NCBI GenBank assembly: GCA_001839685.1
Contig: MLAK01001277.1
Coordinates: 1 to 23,178, forward strand
Length of the DNA: 23,178 nt
Reading direction: 5' to 3'
Origin: Tritrichomonas foetus
Taxonomy: Eukaryota; Parabasalia; Tritrichomonadida; Tritrichomonadidae
A program made the position numbers and the translations under genes. Shown here piece after piece: positions 1 to 10,316 of this stretch (its first letter is position 1; every line of letters begins with the position of its first letter). Under the pieces are notes generated by a model. That model was not told the DNA's origin and searched no databases. It saw only the letters and a list, made by a program, of their open reading frames with translations.

Positions 1-262
1 GTAATGACCCAAACATAATATATGTTTTTCGACGTGCCATAACACCAATTCGTGCAGGTAAATCGCCATTTCCATTATAACGAATATCTGTAACACAAAC
101 TAAGCTATCATCTTTTAATGCCATAATTGCTGGAATTCGAAAATTATTGGATTTATACATTCCTGATTGAAACAAAATATCTGTTGTCATGAGTGGATAA
201 TTTTCTCTTGGTTCGAGGAACTCAGAGGAAAAAATTGGAACAAAGAGAAAAGCGAAAAGCAT
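1..262 (-). CDS. Sialidase (neuraminidase, GH33-type), N-terminal part only
   Basis: Partial gene: 87 codons from an ATG at 262 until the window ends. Sialidases release terminal sialic acid from glycoconjugates, and trichomonads are known to have surface or secreted sialidase activity. The first 13 or so residues are hydrophobic (MLFAFLFVPIF) and look like a signal peptide. The family hallmark FRIP is at residues 41-44, supplying the first Arg of the sialic-acid-binding triad (R42). A DIRYNGNGD segment follows, and D67 lies 25 residues after R42, the usual spacing for the acid/base Asp. An ARR segment then follows, as in many bacterial-type sialidases. The Asp boxes, remaining Arg residues, Tyr/Glu pair and any C-terminal anchor lie outside the window. 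A non-catalytic BNR-repeat relative cannot be excluded from this fragment. Confidence 0.75.
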   Translation of the reverse strand, partial: MLFAFLFVPIFSSEFLEPRENYPLMTTDILFQSGMYKSNNFRIPAIMALKDDSLVCVTDIRYNGNGDLPARIGVMARRKTYIMFGSL

Positions 263-1063
263 TTTATTCAACAAATTTTCTTTTTGGATTGTTTTCCAAA
301 ACAAAATGTAAATTATTGAATAAATTTAAAATGAGCGTATTTTGATTATACTTTTATTCACTTAAATTATGAGATAATTGTTTCCAATAGGAGTTTTTTA
401 CGAAGATAATTGTGTTTCAGCAAATCTAATAAAGTAAGAAATGCTTTGCAATTTAATTCGTCGAGAAAAAACATCAAATATTTATTATTTCTATTGATTT
501 GTTGTTAAAAACTATCTCTCGATTTTCAGCAATTGACAGTAGTTTGACACAATATTTTATCGACATTTGTAAACAAATTTGCACAAACATCATACAAACC
601 TATTGATATCATTCTTTCATGATAGAAAAAGTTGTCTCTTAAAATATACTCAACAAGAAAAATCACTATTCGAGGAGTGCCTCTTCTGAAGGCCTATCTT
701 AGTAATGCTATAAAATCTACATTCTTTCTTTTGTTAAGCTTTTAGTTAATCTTCTATTCAATTAATCAAATTATTCAGAATTTTGGAAAAGATTCATACA
801 TATATCGTTCATCTTCAGTCTAACTAGATTTTGACCAAGGAAAGTACAGAATTTCTTTAATCAAATAATATATTTATAAGTTGTAAGAATATTAAATTCC
901 TTTCGAAAAATTCATAAAATAACAAAATATTCTAATTTGTATTTCATTTTATCTTTATATACATAAATAACAATAATATGGTAAATAATATCATTTTCGC
1001 ATTAAAAAATATTATTTACATGATTAAATGGCACAAAATTAAATCAATATATGAATTTCTATG
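263..1063. other. Intergenic AT-rich region between sialidase and cyclase genes
   Basis: About 800 bp between two minus-strand genes: the 5' flank of the sialidase gene and the 3' flank of the cyclase gene. No supportable reading frame. One patch near 670-712 is less AT-rich and can form a short GAGG/CCTC hairpin; it is reported as a finding. No clear initiator motif was found within 30 nt of the sialidase ATG; the nearest TCATT is about 70 nt upstream. Confidence 0.6.
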
Positions 1064-4000
1064 TTAATGATATGCATTTGGATTCGGAATTGCAACAGGT
1101 TGATAATTCAGCTCCGAGTTAATACTAACTTTGAATGGGATCAGAAGATAAGTTAAAGTTTTTCCTTTTCCTTTCAGCATGATTTCACCTCTAGGTTCGA
1201 TTTGGAAATCGTTTCCTTGCAAATATTCGAAAGAAGATTGTGAAATTTGAATATTGCCAGGTAAATCAGTACTTTGAAGTCTTGATGCAACATTAATTGG
1301 ATCACCAATGATATCAAATGTTGGTTTATCACTTCCCAAAACACCAGCAATTAAAGGACCACCGGTATTCATTCCAATTCTTACATTTAAGACAGAATTC
1401 AATTTCATATTCACATCTTCCATGTTTTGAAGCACTTCAAGCCCAAATTGCGCCATTTGAACTGCATGCGAGCTTGGATGCTCATCTGGTGTAAAAATAC
1501 CACCAGCACACATATAAACATCACCAATGAGTTTAATTTTAATTAAAAGATTATATTTGGAAATAGAATTATCAAAACTGCCGAAAATTAAAGATAAATT
1601 ATTCATGATGTCTTGTGCTGATAACATTGATGAATAATCACTAAACTTAACAATATCGACAAACATAATTGTGGCACAAGGAACACTAAATGAAATGTCT
1701 TTTTCACCTTGATTAATTCTATTTACAATGCCACGTGGCAAAATTTGATATAATAAAGTTTCGCTCTGTTTTTTAGCTTCTTCAGCAACTTCTTGTTGTT
1801 GAATTAAACTACTTTCATCTGAAAGAATAATTACAAATGAGTCTTCGTTATTTCGTTCATTTGATATTGTTAATATAGTGATTGAACAATCAACTAAAGT
1901 GTCTTCATCATTAACACAATTGATATGGCCTTCATAAATTGAAGAGCACTGTTTATTTGCCATCATTTGAAGCTGAGTTTCAAGTTTTAATCGATCATCT
2001 GGCGCAATAAATGTGAGAATTGGTTGACCAAGTAATTGTTCTGGTGTAAAACCAACTAAATTAGAAACTGCTGGATTTACAATATCAATAATACCTTTTA
2101 TATCTATACAAACGATTGCATCTTTGGACGAATGAACAATTCGCTGATCAGTTGTCATATCAACTTGGACATTCGCTTTTTTCTTATTTAATAAATAGGC
2201 AAGAATGTTACGATCGGACAGTAAATGATTAGGTGGAACTCTTCGCATTATCATTATAATCACATTGTAAATAGAATCAAGGATTCGTTTGACTCTCCAA
2301 AACAGAAAAGTTGACAAAAGTATCGACAGTATTTCTACCAATAAATAAGCATCAAATGAACCATATAAATTTTGAAGTGTGCTCGTTGATAAATTGTAAA
2401 AAGCGTCATCAATTTTTATTAATAATGGAAGAATGTGAACTCCAATCATATGTGGAACATCTAACATTACTTCACTGGTTGGATAATTAGTTGTATTACC
2501 AAATTCCAATTCAGGATTCAGCATAATATCGGAAAGGCTTGCGCCATAAAATGATAATAGCTGTTGTGATGAAGAACATTTATATAAATCATGAAAAGTT
2601 TTTTCATCAACTGGATCACACCATTGACTGAGGATTAATTGATCAATTTCTGTAGAATACCCAAGAGGAACTGTAGATTCTTCAGTATGTGACATTAATT
2701 GGGCAGTACTATCTTTCAATTGATGCCATGCTTTTGCATAAGAATCGGAAACATTTACTTTATATAGATAATTGTTATTATATGAAGGATGTTCCATTAT
2801 AATCCGAACTAATACCCAATAAAGCATTTCAACAACATCTGTTTTACGAATTCCAGCATCAGCTGACCAATGTTGCATATATTGGAACAATAAATTTGTC
2901 TGTTTAAGTTTATAAAAACTCAAAAATTCGCAAATATACACAATAAGTAAAATAATGATAGCAAAAAACATTGTTCCGTATACAGAAATGGTTGAATATG
3001 TACTTTCAGTTGCAGTTATTTCCATTCTATTTCCTATTTTTAAAATAGGTTCAGATGCAGCCTTTTTAGCAGGTATTGACATTTTCCCGATAATCTTAAT
3101 GAAATATTTCACTTCGCCGATGTAAAAAGCAAGTGAAGGAAGCATAATTAATAAACAGACAATGAAAAATAAAATTGGAAGAAGAAATTCGATAATATCT
3201 AATGATTTTTTCATGCTGTTTGTTTCTGAAAAAATAAAATATTGCATTGTACTTGTTAATGAAGTGAATGAATCAGGTAAAAATGCAGAAGTATTAAAAA
3301 TTGTACAGATAATTTCACTTTGAAACAATTCCTCAATAGAAATTTCAGCCTCAGACGCTTTAGGTGATATATTGGACAGCTCTTTAATAATTACATTCGT
3401 ATTATTGATTGTTTGAGTTATTTCTTGATCATTTTGAGCTGTTGACATTTTTTCTGATGTAAAAGTGGCAGCTGCTAATGATTGCATAAGTGCTGTGTAA
3501 ATGAAAACTTGATTTAAATTCCCTTTTTGATATTCTATGAAACTATTTTCATTATATGAATCATGCTTATTCATACAAATTGCATAATTTGTCGATGTGA
3601 CCAGTAATTCTTGGGAATAATTATGAAGATTGATACCAGTTGAAGCTAAATTTACAAGATTTTGTGTGAAGCTTACATATGATGATCTTGAAATCAAATT
3701 CCAATCGGTTGATCTTTGTTTCCATGTTGTTTCATCATTAAAAAAAGGATCAAATGGACCTAAATCCGCTACATTATCATATGCATGCGTTTGTTTTACT
3801 CCAAAAAGGTCATAAATTAGTGAAAGTCCAGTTAAAAATGAATAAAATCGGATATTGGATGCAAGTTCAATCCTTTCTGAAGTTTGTGAGCGATTATCAA
3901 GTGAAGATCTGTAAAATAAATAAATAAACAATGATAATCCAAGTGATAAGATAAAGGTTACAAAAATTCCATAACACATGATAAACGATGACTTGGCAAT

Positions 4001-5956
4001 TTTATGTTTTGTTGCATTTTGTAATGCAATTCTTAGGCGAGATTGCGCAAATAAAGCTTTCCCTAATGTTTGTTCAAGTGCTGCATCAATTTCAGAAGTT
4101 GAGGAACTCATCAGATTAGCAGTATTTGAATTATTGGATGATCCATTTTTTTCTTTAGGTCCACCTTTAATAAATCGACCAGATATGTTCATTATTTTAT
4201 CTTTAAGATATTCAGGAAATAGTTGAACAAACATTGCATAGCATTTATCAATTTTAAATGAACTTCCACTTTCAATTAATTCTTTTTTATATTGTTGATA
4301 TATCGCACTAGTGAAATCGGTTTTACATTCTATTAAAAATCTTTCATAATCACAATAATGTTGAATACTGTTTTGAAAGTAAGAAATTTCTTCTTCCCAC
4401 AGCATTTGCAGCTTGTAGATTTTGTTCGAAATACCACATAATGTTTGAGGCTTAATATTTGATTGTTCCCAGAAATATTTTATATTTGATTCGATTTCTT
4501 TCCCAAAAGCAGTCAGCATTTTCATGGATTCAACAGCAGCTGCAGAACTTGAAGATTGTCTATAAATTTTAATTCTTTGTATTTCGTAAATTAAAAATTT
4601 ATTAAACATCGTAATTTCTCCAGACGTTGCTAACTCTGTTGATAAAACATTTAAATAAGAAGTCAAACAAGGAAATTGAACAATCATTCGCATTAATTTA
4701 ATAATGTACTCTCTAGAATGATGTTTGGAAAGTACAAATTTAATAGTTAAGAAATCAATGAATTGATATTTTTGATGGATTATGAAAAATTCAAGAAAAG
4801 AAATAGTTTTCTTACCACTATCAACCATTCCTAGATCTTGAAAGATTTTCAATCGAACTTCCTCACGTTTTAACGTGTCACTATATTCTTCAATTGCTGC
4901 ATTCACTAGTTCTAATCTTTTTTTATTTTTAATTCCGTAAACAATGAACGAAACAGTGAATGAAATCACTAAAGAAGCCACGGTAAAAATCATTGCATAA
5001 TATGCATTAGGGCGTCTCAGGAAAATCATGATTATTCGAATAATATCAAGGGCAATGCAACTAATAATCACTGAAGCAACTAATGCATTTCCTGTTTGAC
5101 TAATTAATTTTCCACGTAAATTTTTATAAAATGCGTAAGACGCAAGAAATAAATGAACAACAATCATGAAATAAATTGACCAGCTTGGAAAAATCCACAT
5201 AATATATGCAAGAAATTGACATACAGATGAAAAAGTAATCATCATAATTATCGGGAAAAAATCAAAAGAGGCCAAAAGTGAATTAGGCAAATAGGCAGAG
5301 TTCGAAAGCAGTCGAAACGAAATATAAAACATGACTTCAAAATAAACAAAAAATACGATAGTGAATGCAAAAAGAGCATAAATATATTGAAGATCGGCCA
5401 GTATTAAGTTGTTTCTGGGCTGATTTCCGTTTTGTTTTTGGCCGTTCGGAAAAATGAAATCTAATAGGTTCCCGCAAAGAATTGAAAGGGGATGAATGGT
5501 AATGGCGGGCACGTAAAACACAAATATTTTGGTTGTGTAAAGCGTGGAGTGAATAAGCCGTCCGCGAATTCGACTACAGGCAATCTGAAATATTAAATGG
5601 CCGAGCGAGCATAGAAAAAGTATTAAGTACACGAAAAACGTATACAAGTAATTTGTTTCGTTTTTTTCAAGAGATTGAAAATTAATTATCGAATTTAGCC
5701 AATTTATTATTTCCTGCGATAAATCTGTGAAATTCCAGACATTTGAGTGGGGAATCCAAAGCGACGTGAAAATGACTTGCCAGCCAAGCCAAATGAATAC
5801 AAGATTGTCGAATATTGGAGGAAAATGAATATACGAAAAAATTTGATCGAAAAATTGAAAGAAGAATTTGTACTCCATAACCATTGTGTACATTTGGACA
5901 CCTCTTGACGTAGATTCTGATTGACTAGCATAAGAGAGTGCAGGATAATCCTTCAT
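1064..5956 (-). CDS. Multi-pass membrane adenylyl cyclase with PAS domain
   Basis: 1630 residues; predicted to make cAMP from ATP at the plasma membrane. The first in-frame ATG is at 5956 (MKDYPAL). The N-terminal ~350 residues are a chain of hydrophobic segments. A cytosolic-looking stretch follows, then single membrane spans near 658-684, 919-945, 991-1017 and 1203-1221 that bracket two large probably extracellular loops. Next come a PAS domain (~1265-1385) and a C-terminal class III cyclase domain (~1420-1615). Metal-binding Asp are D1434 (FVDIVKFSD) and D1479 (IGDVYM); N1555 and R1559 lie in the NVASR motif. K1475 and D1548 occupy the base-recognition positions and are the adenylyl-type pair, where guanylyl cyclases have Glu and Cys. 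A single catalytic domain implies homodimerisation. The loops suggest a receptor-like protein, but no ligand can be named. Confidence 0.92.
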   Translation of the reverse strand: MKDYPALSYASQSESTSRGVQMYTMVMEYKFFFQFFDQIFSYIHFPPIFDNLVFIWLGWQVIFTSLWIPHSNVWNFTDLSQEIINWLNSIINFQSLEKNETNYLYTFFVYLILFLCSLGHLIFQIACSRIRGRLIHSTLYTTKIFVFYVPAITIHPLSILCGNLLDFIFPNGQKQNGNQPRNNLILADLQYIYALFAFTIVFFVYFEVMFYISFRLLSNSAYLPNSLLASFDFFPIIMMITFSSVCQFLAYIMWIFPSWSIYFMIVVHLFLASYAFYKNLRGKLISQTGNALVASVIISCIALDIIRIIMIFLRRPNAYYAMIFTVASLVISFTVSFIVYGIKNKKRLELVNAAIEEYSDTLKREEVRLKIFQDLGMVDSGKKTISFLEFFIIHQKYQFIDFLTIKFVLSKHHSREYIIKLMRMIVQFPCLTSYLNVLSTELATSGEITMFNKFLIYEIQRIKIYRQSSSSAAAVESMKMLTAFGKEIESNIKYFWEQSNIKPQTLCGISNKIYKLQMLWEEEISYFQNSIQHYCDYERFLIECKTDFTSAIYQQYKKELIESGSSFKIDKCYAMFVQLFPEYLKDKIMNISGRFIKGGPKEKNGSSNNSNTANLMSSSTSEIDAALEQTLGKALFAQSRLRIALQNATKHKIAKSSFIMCYGIFVTFILSLGLSLFIYLFYRSSLDNRSQTSERIELASNIRFYSFLTGLSLIYDLFGVKQTHAYDNVADLGPFDPFFNDETTWKQRSTDWNLISRSSYVSFTQNLVNLASTGINLHNYSQELLVTSTNYAICMNKHDSYNENSFIEYQKGNLNQVFIYTALMQSLAAATFTSEKMSTAQNDQEITQTINNTNVIIKELSNISPKASEAEISIEELFQSEIICTIFNTSAFLPDSFTSLTSTMQYFIFSETNSMKKSLDIIEFLLPILFFIVCLLIMLPSLAFYIGEVKYFIKIIGKMSIPAKKAASEPILKIGNRMEITATESTYSTISVYGTMFFAIIILLIVYICEFLSFYKLKQTNLLFQYMQHWSADAGIRKTDVVEMLYWVLVRIIMEHPSYNNNYLYKVNVSDSYAKAWHQLKDSTAQLMSHTEESTVPLGYSTEIDQLILSQWCDPVDEKTFHDLYKCSSSQQLLSFYGASLSDIMLNPELEFGNTTNYPTSEVMLDVPHMIGVHILPLLIKIDDAFYNLSTSTLQNLYGSFDAYLLVEILSILLSTFLFWRVKRILDSIYNVIIMIMRRVPPNHLLSDRNILAYLLNKKKANVQVDMTTDQRIVHSSKDAIVCIDIKGIIDIVNPAVSNLVGFTPEQLLGQPILTFIAPDDRLKLETQLQMMANKQCSSIYEGHINCVNDEDTLVDCSITILTISNERNNEDSFVIILSDESSLIQQQEVAEEAKKQSETLLYQILPRGIVNRINQGEKDISFSVPCATIMFVDIVKFSDYSSMLSAQDIMNNLSLIFGSFDNSISKYNLLIKIKLIGDVYMCAGGIFTPDEHPSSHAVQMAQFGLEVLQNMEDVNMKLNSVLNVRIGMNTGGPLIAGVLGSDKPTFDIIGDPINVASRLQSTDLPGNIQISQSSFEYLQGNDFQIEPRGEIMLKGKGKTLTYLLIPFKVSINSELNYQPVAIPNPNAYH

Positions 5957-5979
5957 TTCTAATTTTTGTCCCAACTTTT

Positions 5980-5984
5980 TGTGA
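5980..5984 (-). promoter_or_regulatory. Initiator-like TCACA upstream of the cyclase gene
   Basis: On the minus strand the sequence is TTTCACAAAA. TCACA fits the trichomonad initiator TCA+1-Y-W. If A at 5982 is the start site, the 5' UTR is about 25 nt, typical of the very short trichomonad leaders. The motif is short and its surroundings are AT-rich, so this is suggestive only. Confidence 0.4.
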
Positions 5985-6603
5985 AATTGAATGGTTTTCT
6001 GAGTGATTATTCAAATTGTTTTATATTTTGTGTATAGTTTTTTCTGAATTAAGAAAATATAAATGCAAGTAACAGAAAAAATTAAGAAAATATCCTAACT
6101 TTTTCATAAGTAACATTGAAAAAATATAGTTGCATTGAAAAATTCAATAAAAGTATTAGTGACTAATGTGATGTAATCGAAGATATAACTCAGCGTTTCA
6201 GTGTTATTGTTTCAAATAACTTTGAAAAATTATTTTTCTATCTGTATACAACAATATATTTCCTTTGGCGGTGATTTTCATTCATTAGGAAAATACGAGA
6301 GTTTCAGTAAACGAATTGATTAAATTTGTAAAATGATGGTGAACTTTTTCAATGATATAAAACCAGATATAGATTTAAAATATATTTATTGGATTGACAA
6401 ACCAAAGATCATTTTTTAGCGATGACACTGAGATGTCACGAAATGAATAATTATTGAAAATAATTAAGTTTATGGTCCATCTATATTTTATAACACAATA
6501 TCGAAGAAAAATTACAAGCGATCATTCAATTCAGAAAATTTGATTATCGACCATATATTGCCAGAATTGCCAATCCAGGAATTCTAAACGTTCAATTCGT
6601 GCA
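5985..6603. other. Divergent intergenic region between cyclase and CDC14 genes
   Basis: About 620 bp separating the divergently transcribed cyclase (-) and phosphatase (+) genes, so it should hold both promoters. It is AT-rich with no reading frame of note. On the plus side the nearest initiator-like TCATT is at 6522-6526, about 80 nt before the CDC14 ATG, which is long for a trichomonad leader; the phosphatase start site is therefore unresolved. Confidence 0.5.
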
Positions 6604-8575
6604 ATGGAGAGAAAGCATGCAACCAAAAATCTCTCCCGCTATTCTATCGATATAATTCCTGATAAATTCGTTTTTTCTATTCACAGGCTTCAAAATTCCG
6701 ATTCAATGTTTTCTTTTTCGATCGATCATGATGAAAATTTCCAATATCAGCCATTTTATGAAGATTTTGGCCCACTATCACTCCTCCACATTCATCTTTT
6801 CGGAATACTCTGTTTGAACCATTTACAGACTCATCTCGAAAAAAAATTAATAAATTTTTATTGCGGCTCCAATCCGCAGAGGATCTCCAACGCTGTTTTA
6901 CTTGCATCAAGCTTTCGAATGATTCACTTAAAAATGAGCGCAAACGACAGCGTTCGGCCATTCATCAAATTATTAAATTCGTCCTCAAAACCTTATCGTG
7001 ATGCCTCCTCTTATCCTTCGACATATGACTTATCTGTTGTTTCGTGTTTGAAAGGCCTAGAAAGAGCAATTTATTATGGATGGTATAACTTTTTGACCTT
7101 TGACGTCAATCAATGGTCAAAAAATGAGACGATAGAAAATGGTGATATGAATTGGCTAATTCCAGGTAAGCTGTTAGCTTTTGCATCACCTTATTCAACA
7201 AATAATGTACAAGGATTTTTTGTATGTACACCAAAAGAAATAGTTCCTACTTTTAAAGAGATGGGAATTACAAGAATCATTCGACTCAACAACAAAACAT
7301 ATGATGAAAATATTTTCATTGAAAATGGATTTGCTCATACTGAACTGTTTTTTCCTGATGGAACAAATCCACCACAGGAAATCTTACAAAGGTTTTTTGA
7401 AATAATTGAAAGTGAAGATGTTACCGCTTTACATTGCAAAGCAGGATTAGGAAGAACGTATGAATTCTTTTTATTTTTTCTCAAGATGCATTTTATGGTT
7501 CATTGTTTAAGTATAATGTTTTGTAATAAGTTTGAAAATGATTAATATATATGTATTAATATCGTTATAACATAGTTATTGATTCTGGAGATAATAGATA
7601 TCTTTTTCTATTGTTAAATCAATGGGGAAAGAAAGGAGAAATTTATTTTTTTTCTATGTTTTAACTTTGATTAACTATTACATCATGTCAAGAAGTGTAT
7701 AATGATGTCTTATTCATATTTAATATAGAAATTTCACAATTATAAGCATTGAGGTATTCTGGATAAGTATGATTTTTTGATATTAGCCTCTAATTGTGAT
7801 TGCATCAGAAATTTCGACGAATTACACTCTTCAATTTTTGTATTACTACTAAAGCTGTTTAAATATTAATTATTTCATCTCTAATAATTTGAAAGAGATA
7901 AACGAATGAACAAAATGCATCTTGAGATAAAAATAATTTTTATTTTTGAATATAAAACTAACATACAGTGGAACACTTGCTGGATGCTATTTAATCAAGA
8001 ACTATGGATTTTCAGCACCTGAAGCAATAGGATGGATCAGAATTTGTCGCCCAGGAAGCGTAATTGGACCCCAACAACAATTTCTGTTAGATTTTGAAGC
8101 AGAAATTCATCGCTCTTACTATTCATATTTTGATTATCAACCACAAAGCACCAATCAACATAATCATAATAATCGCATTCATTATCATTATCATCATAGT
8201 AATAATAATAATCTAAATAGTTATGATAATTCTATTCAAAGTAACAATCAACAAATGAGGTTAAAAACATCAAACAAACCAAGAATTTCAAAACCAAACC
8301 ATTTTGAACCAAGATCAGCTGTTGGAACCAGTAACAAGAAAAAACGAAATATAAGACTGAGAACAGCTGTTCCACCAACTCCTGACGAATATTCCTGTAA
8401 TTTTTATAAAAATGATGAACACTTTCGCAATGATGAAATGAATTTCAATGAAAAGTCACAAAATCATCACAATTTGTTAAACATTAAAGCAGTTGGAATC
8501 ACACCAACTGTTCCGCAACCAAGGAAAATTAAAAGGGCAATGGCAGCTCCAAGAAGAACCCCTAGAAAACTTTAA
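6604..8575 (+). CDS. CDC14: CDC14-type dual-specificity phosphatase, two exons
   Basis: Exon 1 is 6604-7457 and exon 2 is 7969-8575; together they encode 486 residues. CDC14 phosphatases remove phosphate from Ser-Pro CDK sites and act in mitotic exit, cytokinesis and ciliary or centrosomal functions. Visible: an N-terminal A domain with FYEDFGPL and [12 protein letters not shown] motifs; the inter-domain YRDAS motif near 130; [16 protein letters not shown] near 178-193; a candidate general acid D252 (FFPDGT); the signature [10 protein letters not shown] at 277-286 with nucleophile C278 and R284; and the family-specific [14 protein letters not shown] at 309-322. The tail is His/Asn-rich (~345-390), then basic with Thr-Pro sites and possible nuclear-localisation clusters (KKKRN, RKIKR). 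The intron splits the Thr codon directly after R284. Without splicing, translation stops at 7545. Family assignment is secure; the cellular role is inferred from homologues. Confidence 0.93.
7458..7968 (+). other. Spliceosomal intron of the CDC14 gene (511 nt, phase 2)
   Basis: The 5' end is GTATGA (7458-7463). The 3' end is ACTAACATACAG (7957-7968), matching the fused branch-site and acceptor motif of trichomonad introns (consensus ACTAACACACAG). Joining AC at 7456-7457 to T at 7969 rebuilds the conserved [10 protein letters not shown] signature and keeps the frame to the end of exon 2. The two exons sit in different frames, and the intron carries stops in the exon 1 frame. At 511 nt it is far longer than the commonly reported T. 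vaginalis introns (tens of nt to about 200). No internal gene or clear snoRNA boxes were found. Confidence 0.9.
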
Positions 8576-10316
8576 TTATTATTATTGTTCTTTTCTACGA
8601 ACCTGGAAACGAATATTCAAAAACAAAAAAATCAAAAGAGAAAAATTAGATAATTGAAAATGTGTTTATACTTTATATTGTTTAGTATTGTTATTAAACT
8701 GATATGTAATGGCCACTTTTTCCTTTTATTAATTTCTTCATGTGAAAACACTAGATTTTTTCTTTCTTAAAAGTTGTTTCTGTGAGTTTAAACGAATCAT
8801 GAAAATTAATAGCTTTGACTATTAAAACATAGTAAATCGATGATATGATCAATAGTATTCAAGCTTACACTGGTTTTCGACAAATTTGGACAATATTTTT
8901 TTTTCTTTTTTTGGAAAATTCTTAAAGATTGAATGAAAATTATTCCAATTGTACCAATTTAATGGGAACTTAAATCTAGTTCGAGAAAACGTTGTTTATT
9001 AAGAAAAACGAAATAAAACAATTATCGAAAAAAAAGATTCCAAATTGTTGAGTGATGTATAATAAACAATTATTTGGAAAGAAAAAAATCAACTTCATGG
9101 TTATGAACTACGATATTAGCTTCCAAAATGATATGATGTCATTTAATTTTCTGAATGATGAAGACATAATTTATTAGTTCAAAATTTGAGAGCAAATGTA
9201 CATTTATGATGACATTCAATTTTTGAATTCCTAACAATCTTGGACTAATTCATCAAATAAATGATATTGTCCAATGTAATTGAATAATTAATGTTATTTC
9301 CAAATATTTTTGTCGACAAAAAAATTTTTAATAGAATTTTGAATGATCCTTTTTTTTCAACATTTCGAATGAACATAACTTGAATATTCTGAAAGTATAG
9401 TCCCAATCAATGATTCCAATATATACAAAAGGTGATAATAAATAATAATATCTTTAGAAATCACAAAAAAGAATGGTGCTAAAAAATAGAAAACCATTTT
9501 TTTTCTTGCTTGAGGAAAAAGCAAAGATTTGATTCAAAAATAGTACCAATAATATATAATAAGATCAAGTTTCGATCAAATGTCATTATTTGCATGCTTC
9601 CTCGGAATTGAATCAACAAAAATTCAAAAGCAAAGATAATACACATTGTTTTATTTATCAAATGACCGAAAAGAATGCTGAGCACATGTGTTGTTTACGA
9701 TATAAAAGCTCACTTTTTAACAAAAAAAAAAAAAAAAAAGATTTATTTTTAAAAAATTTTTTATTTGCTTTTTCAAGTACTTTGCATCTAATAAGATGAA
9801 AAATCAAGATGAATCATTGCTATTGCTCATAAGACTACTTTTCGGAAAATCAAAAAAAGACACCAATTTGAAATTCTAAGATTGAAGATTTTGAATATAA
9901 TTCAAATTTTTGTGAAGGAAACTAATTGTTCATATTCAATTAAAATTTGATCTAATTATTTGATTTTCAATATTTTATATTTCGTTGAATAAAATAAGTT
10001 AATCTTTTTTCAATTAGTTTTCCGGTTTCGATATTTTTTGAATTCAAAAGAAAAAATTGTGAAGTTATAATTCGCTAATTCAATTTGCGATATTAATCAA
10101 TTTAAAAAACTCTTGAAATGTATTCTATCAAAAATTACTGTTAAATTATAAAAAAAATAAAATTCAAAGAAATATTCAAAAAATGAAAACAAGAATATCT
10201 TTTTTTCGTTTATTTATTAACGATAGTTAATATAAATAACATATAGGTTGAACAAATTTTAATTGTATTTTACGTAAAATGTGATCTAACATTCTTATTT
10301 GGTTTCGCTCCAAAAA
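8576..10316. other. Long AT-rich gene-free region
   Basis: About 1.7 kb between the convergent ends of the CDC14 (+) and Myb (-) genes. Short open stretches (for example 9479-9685 on minus and 9590-9799 on plus) are K/F/N/I-rich, lack family motifs and start or run through homopolymers, so I do not call them. The plus strand has an 18-nt A tract at 9722-9739 and several T-rich runs. No tRNA-like, CRISPR-like or transposon-end structure was seen. Confidence 0.6.

Noticed and set aside
9479..9799. Two opposing ~68-codon ORFs in the CDC14-Myb spacer
   Set aside because: Low-complexity K/F/I/N content, one running through an A18 tract, no motif and no initiator context.
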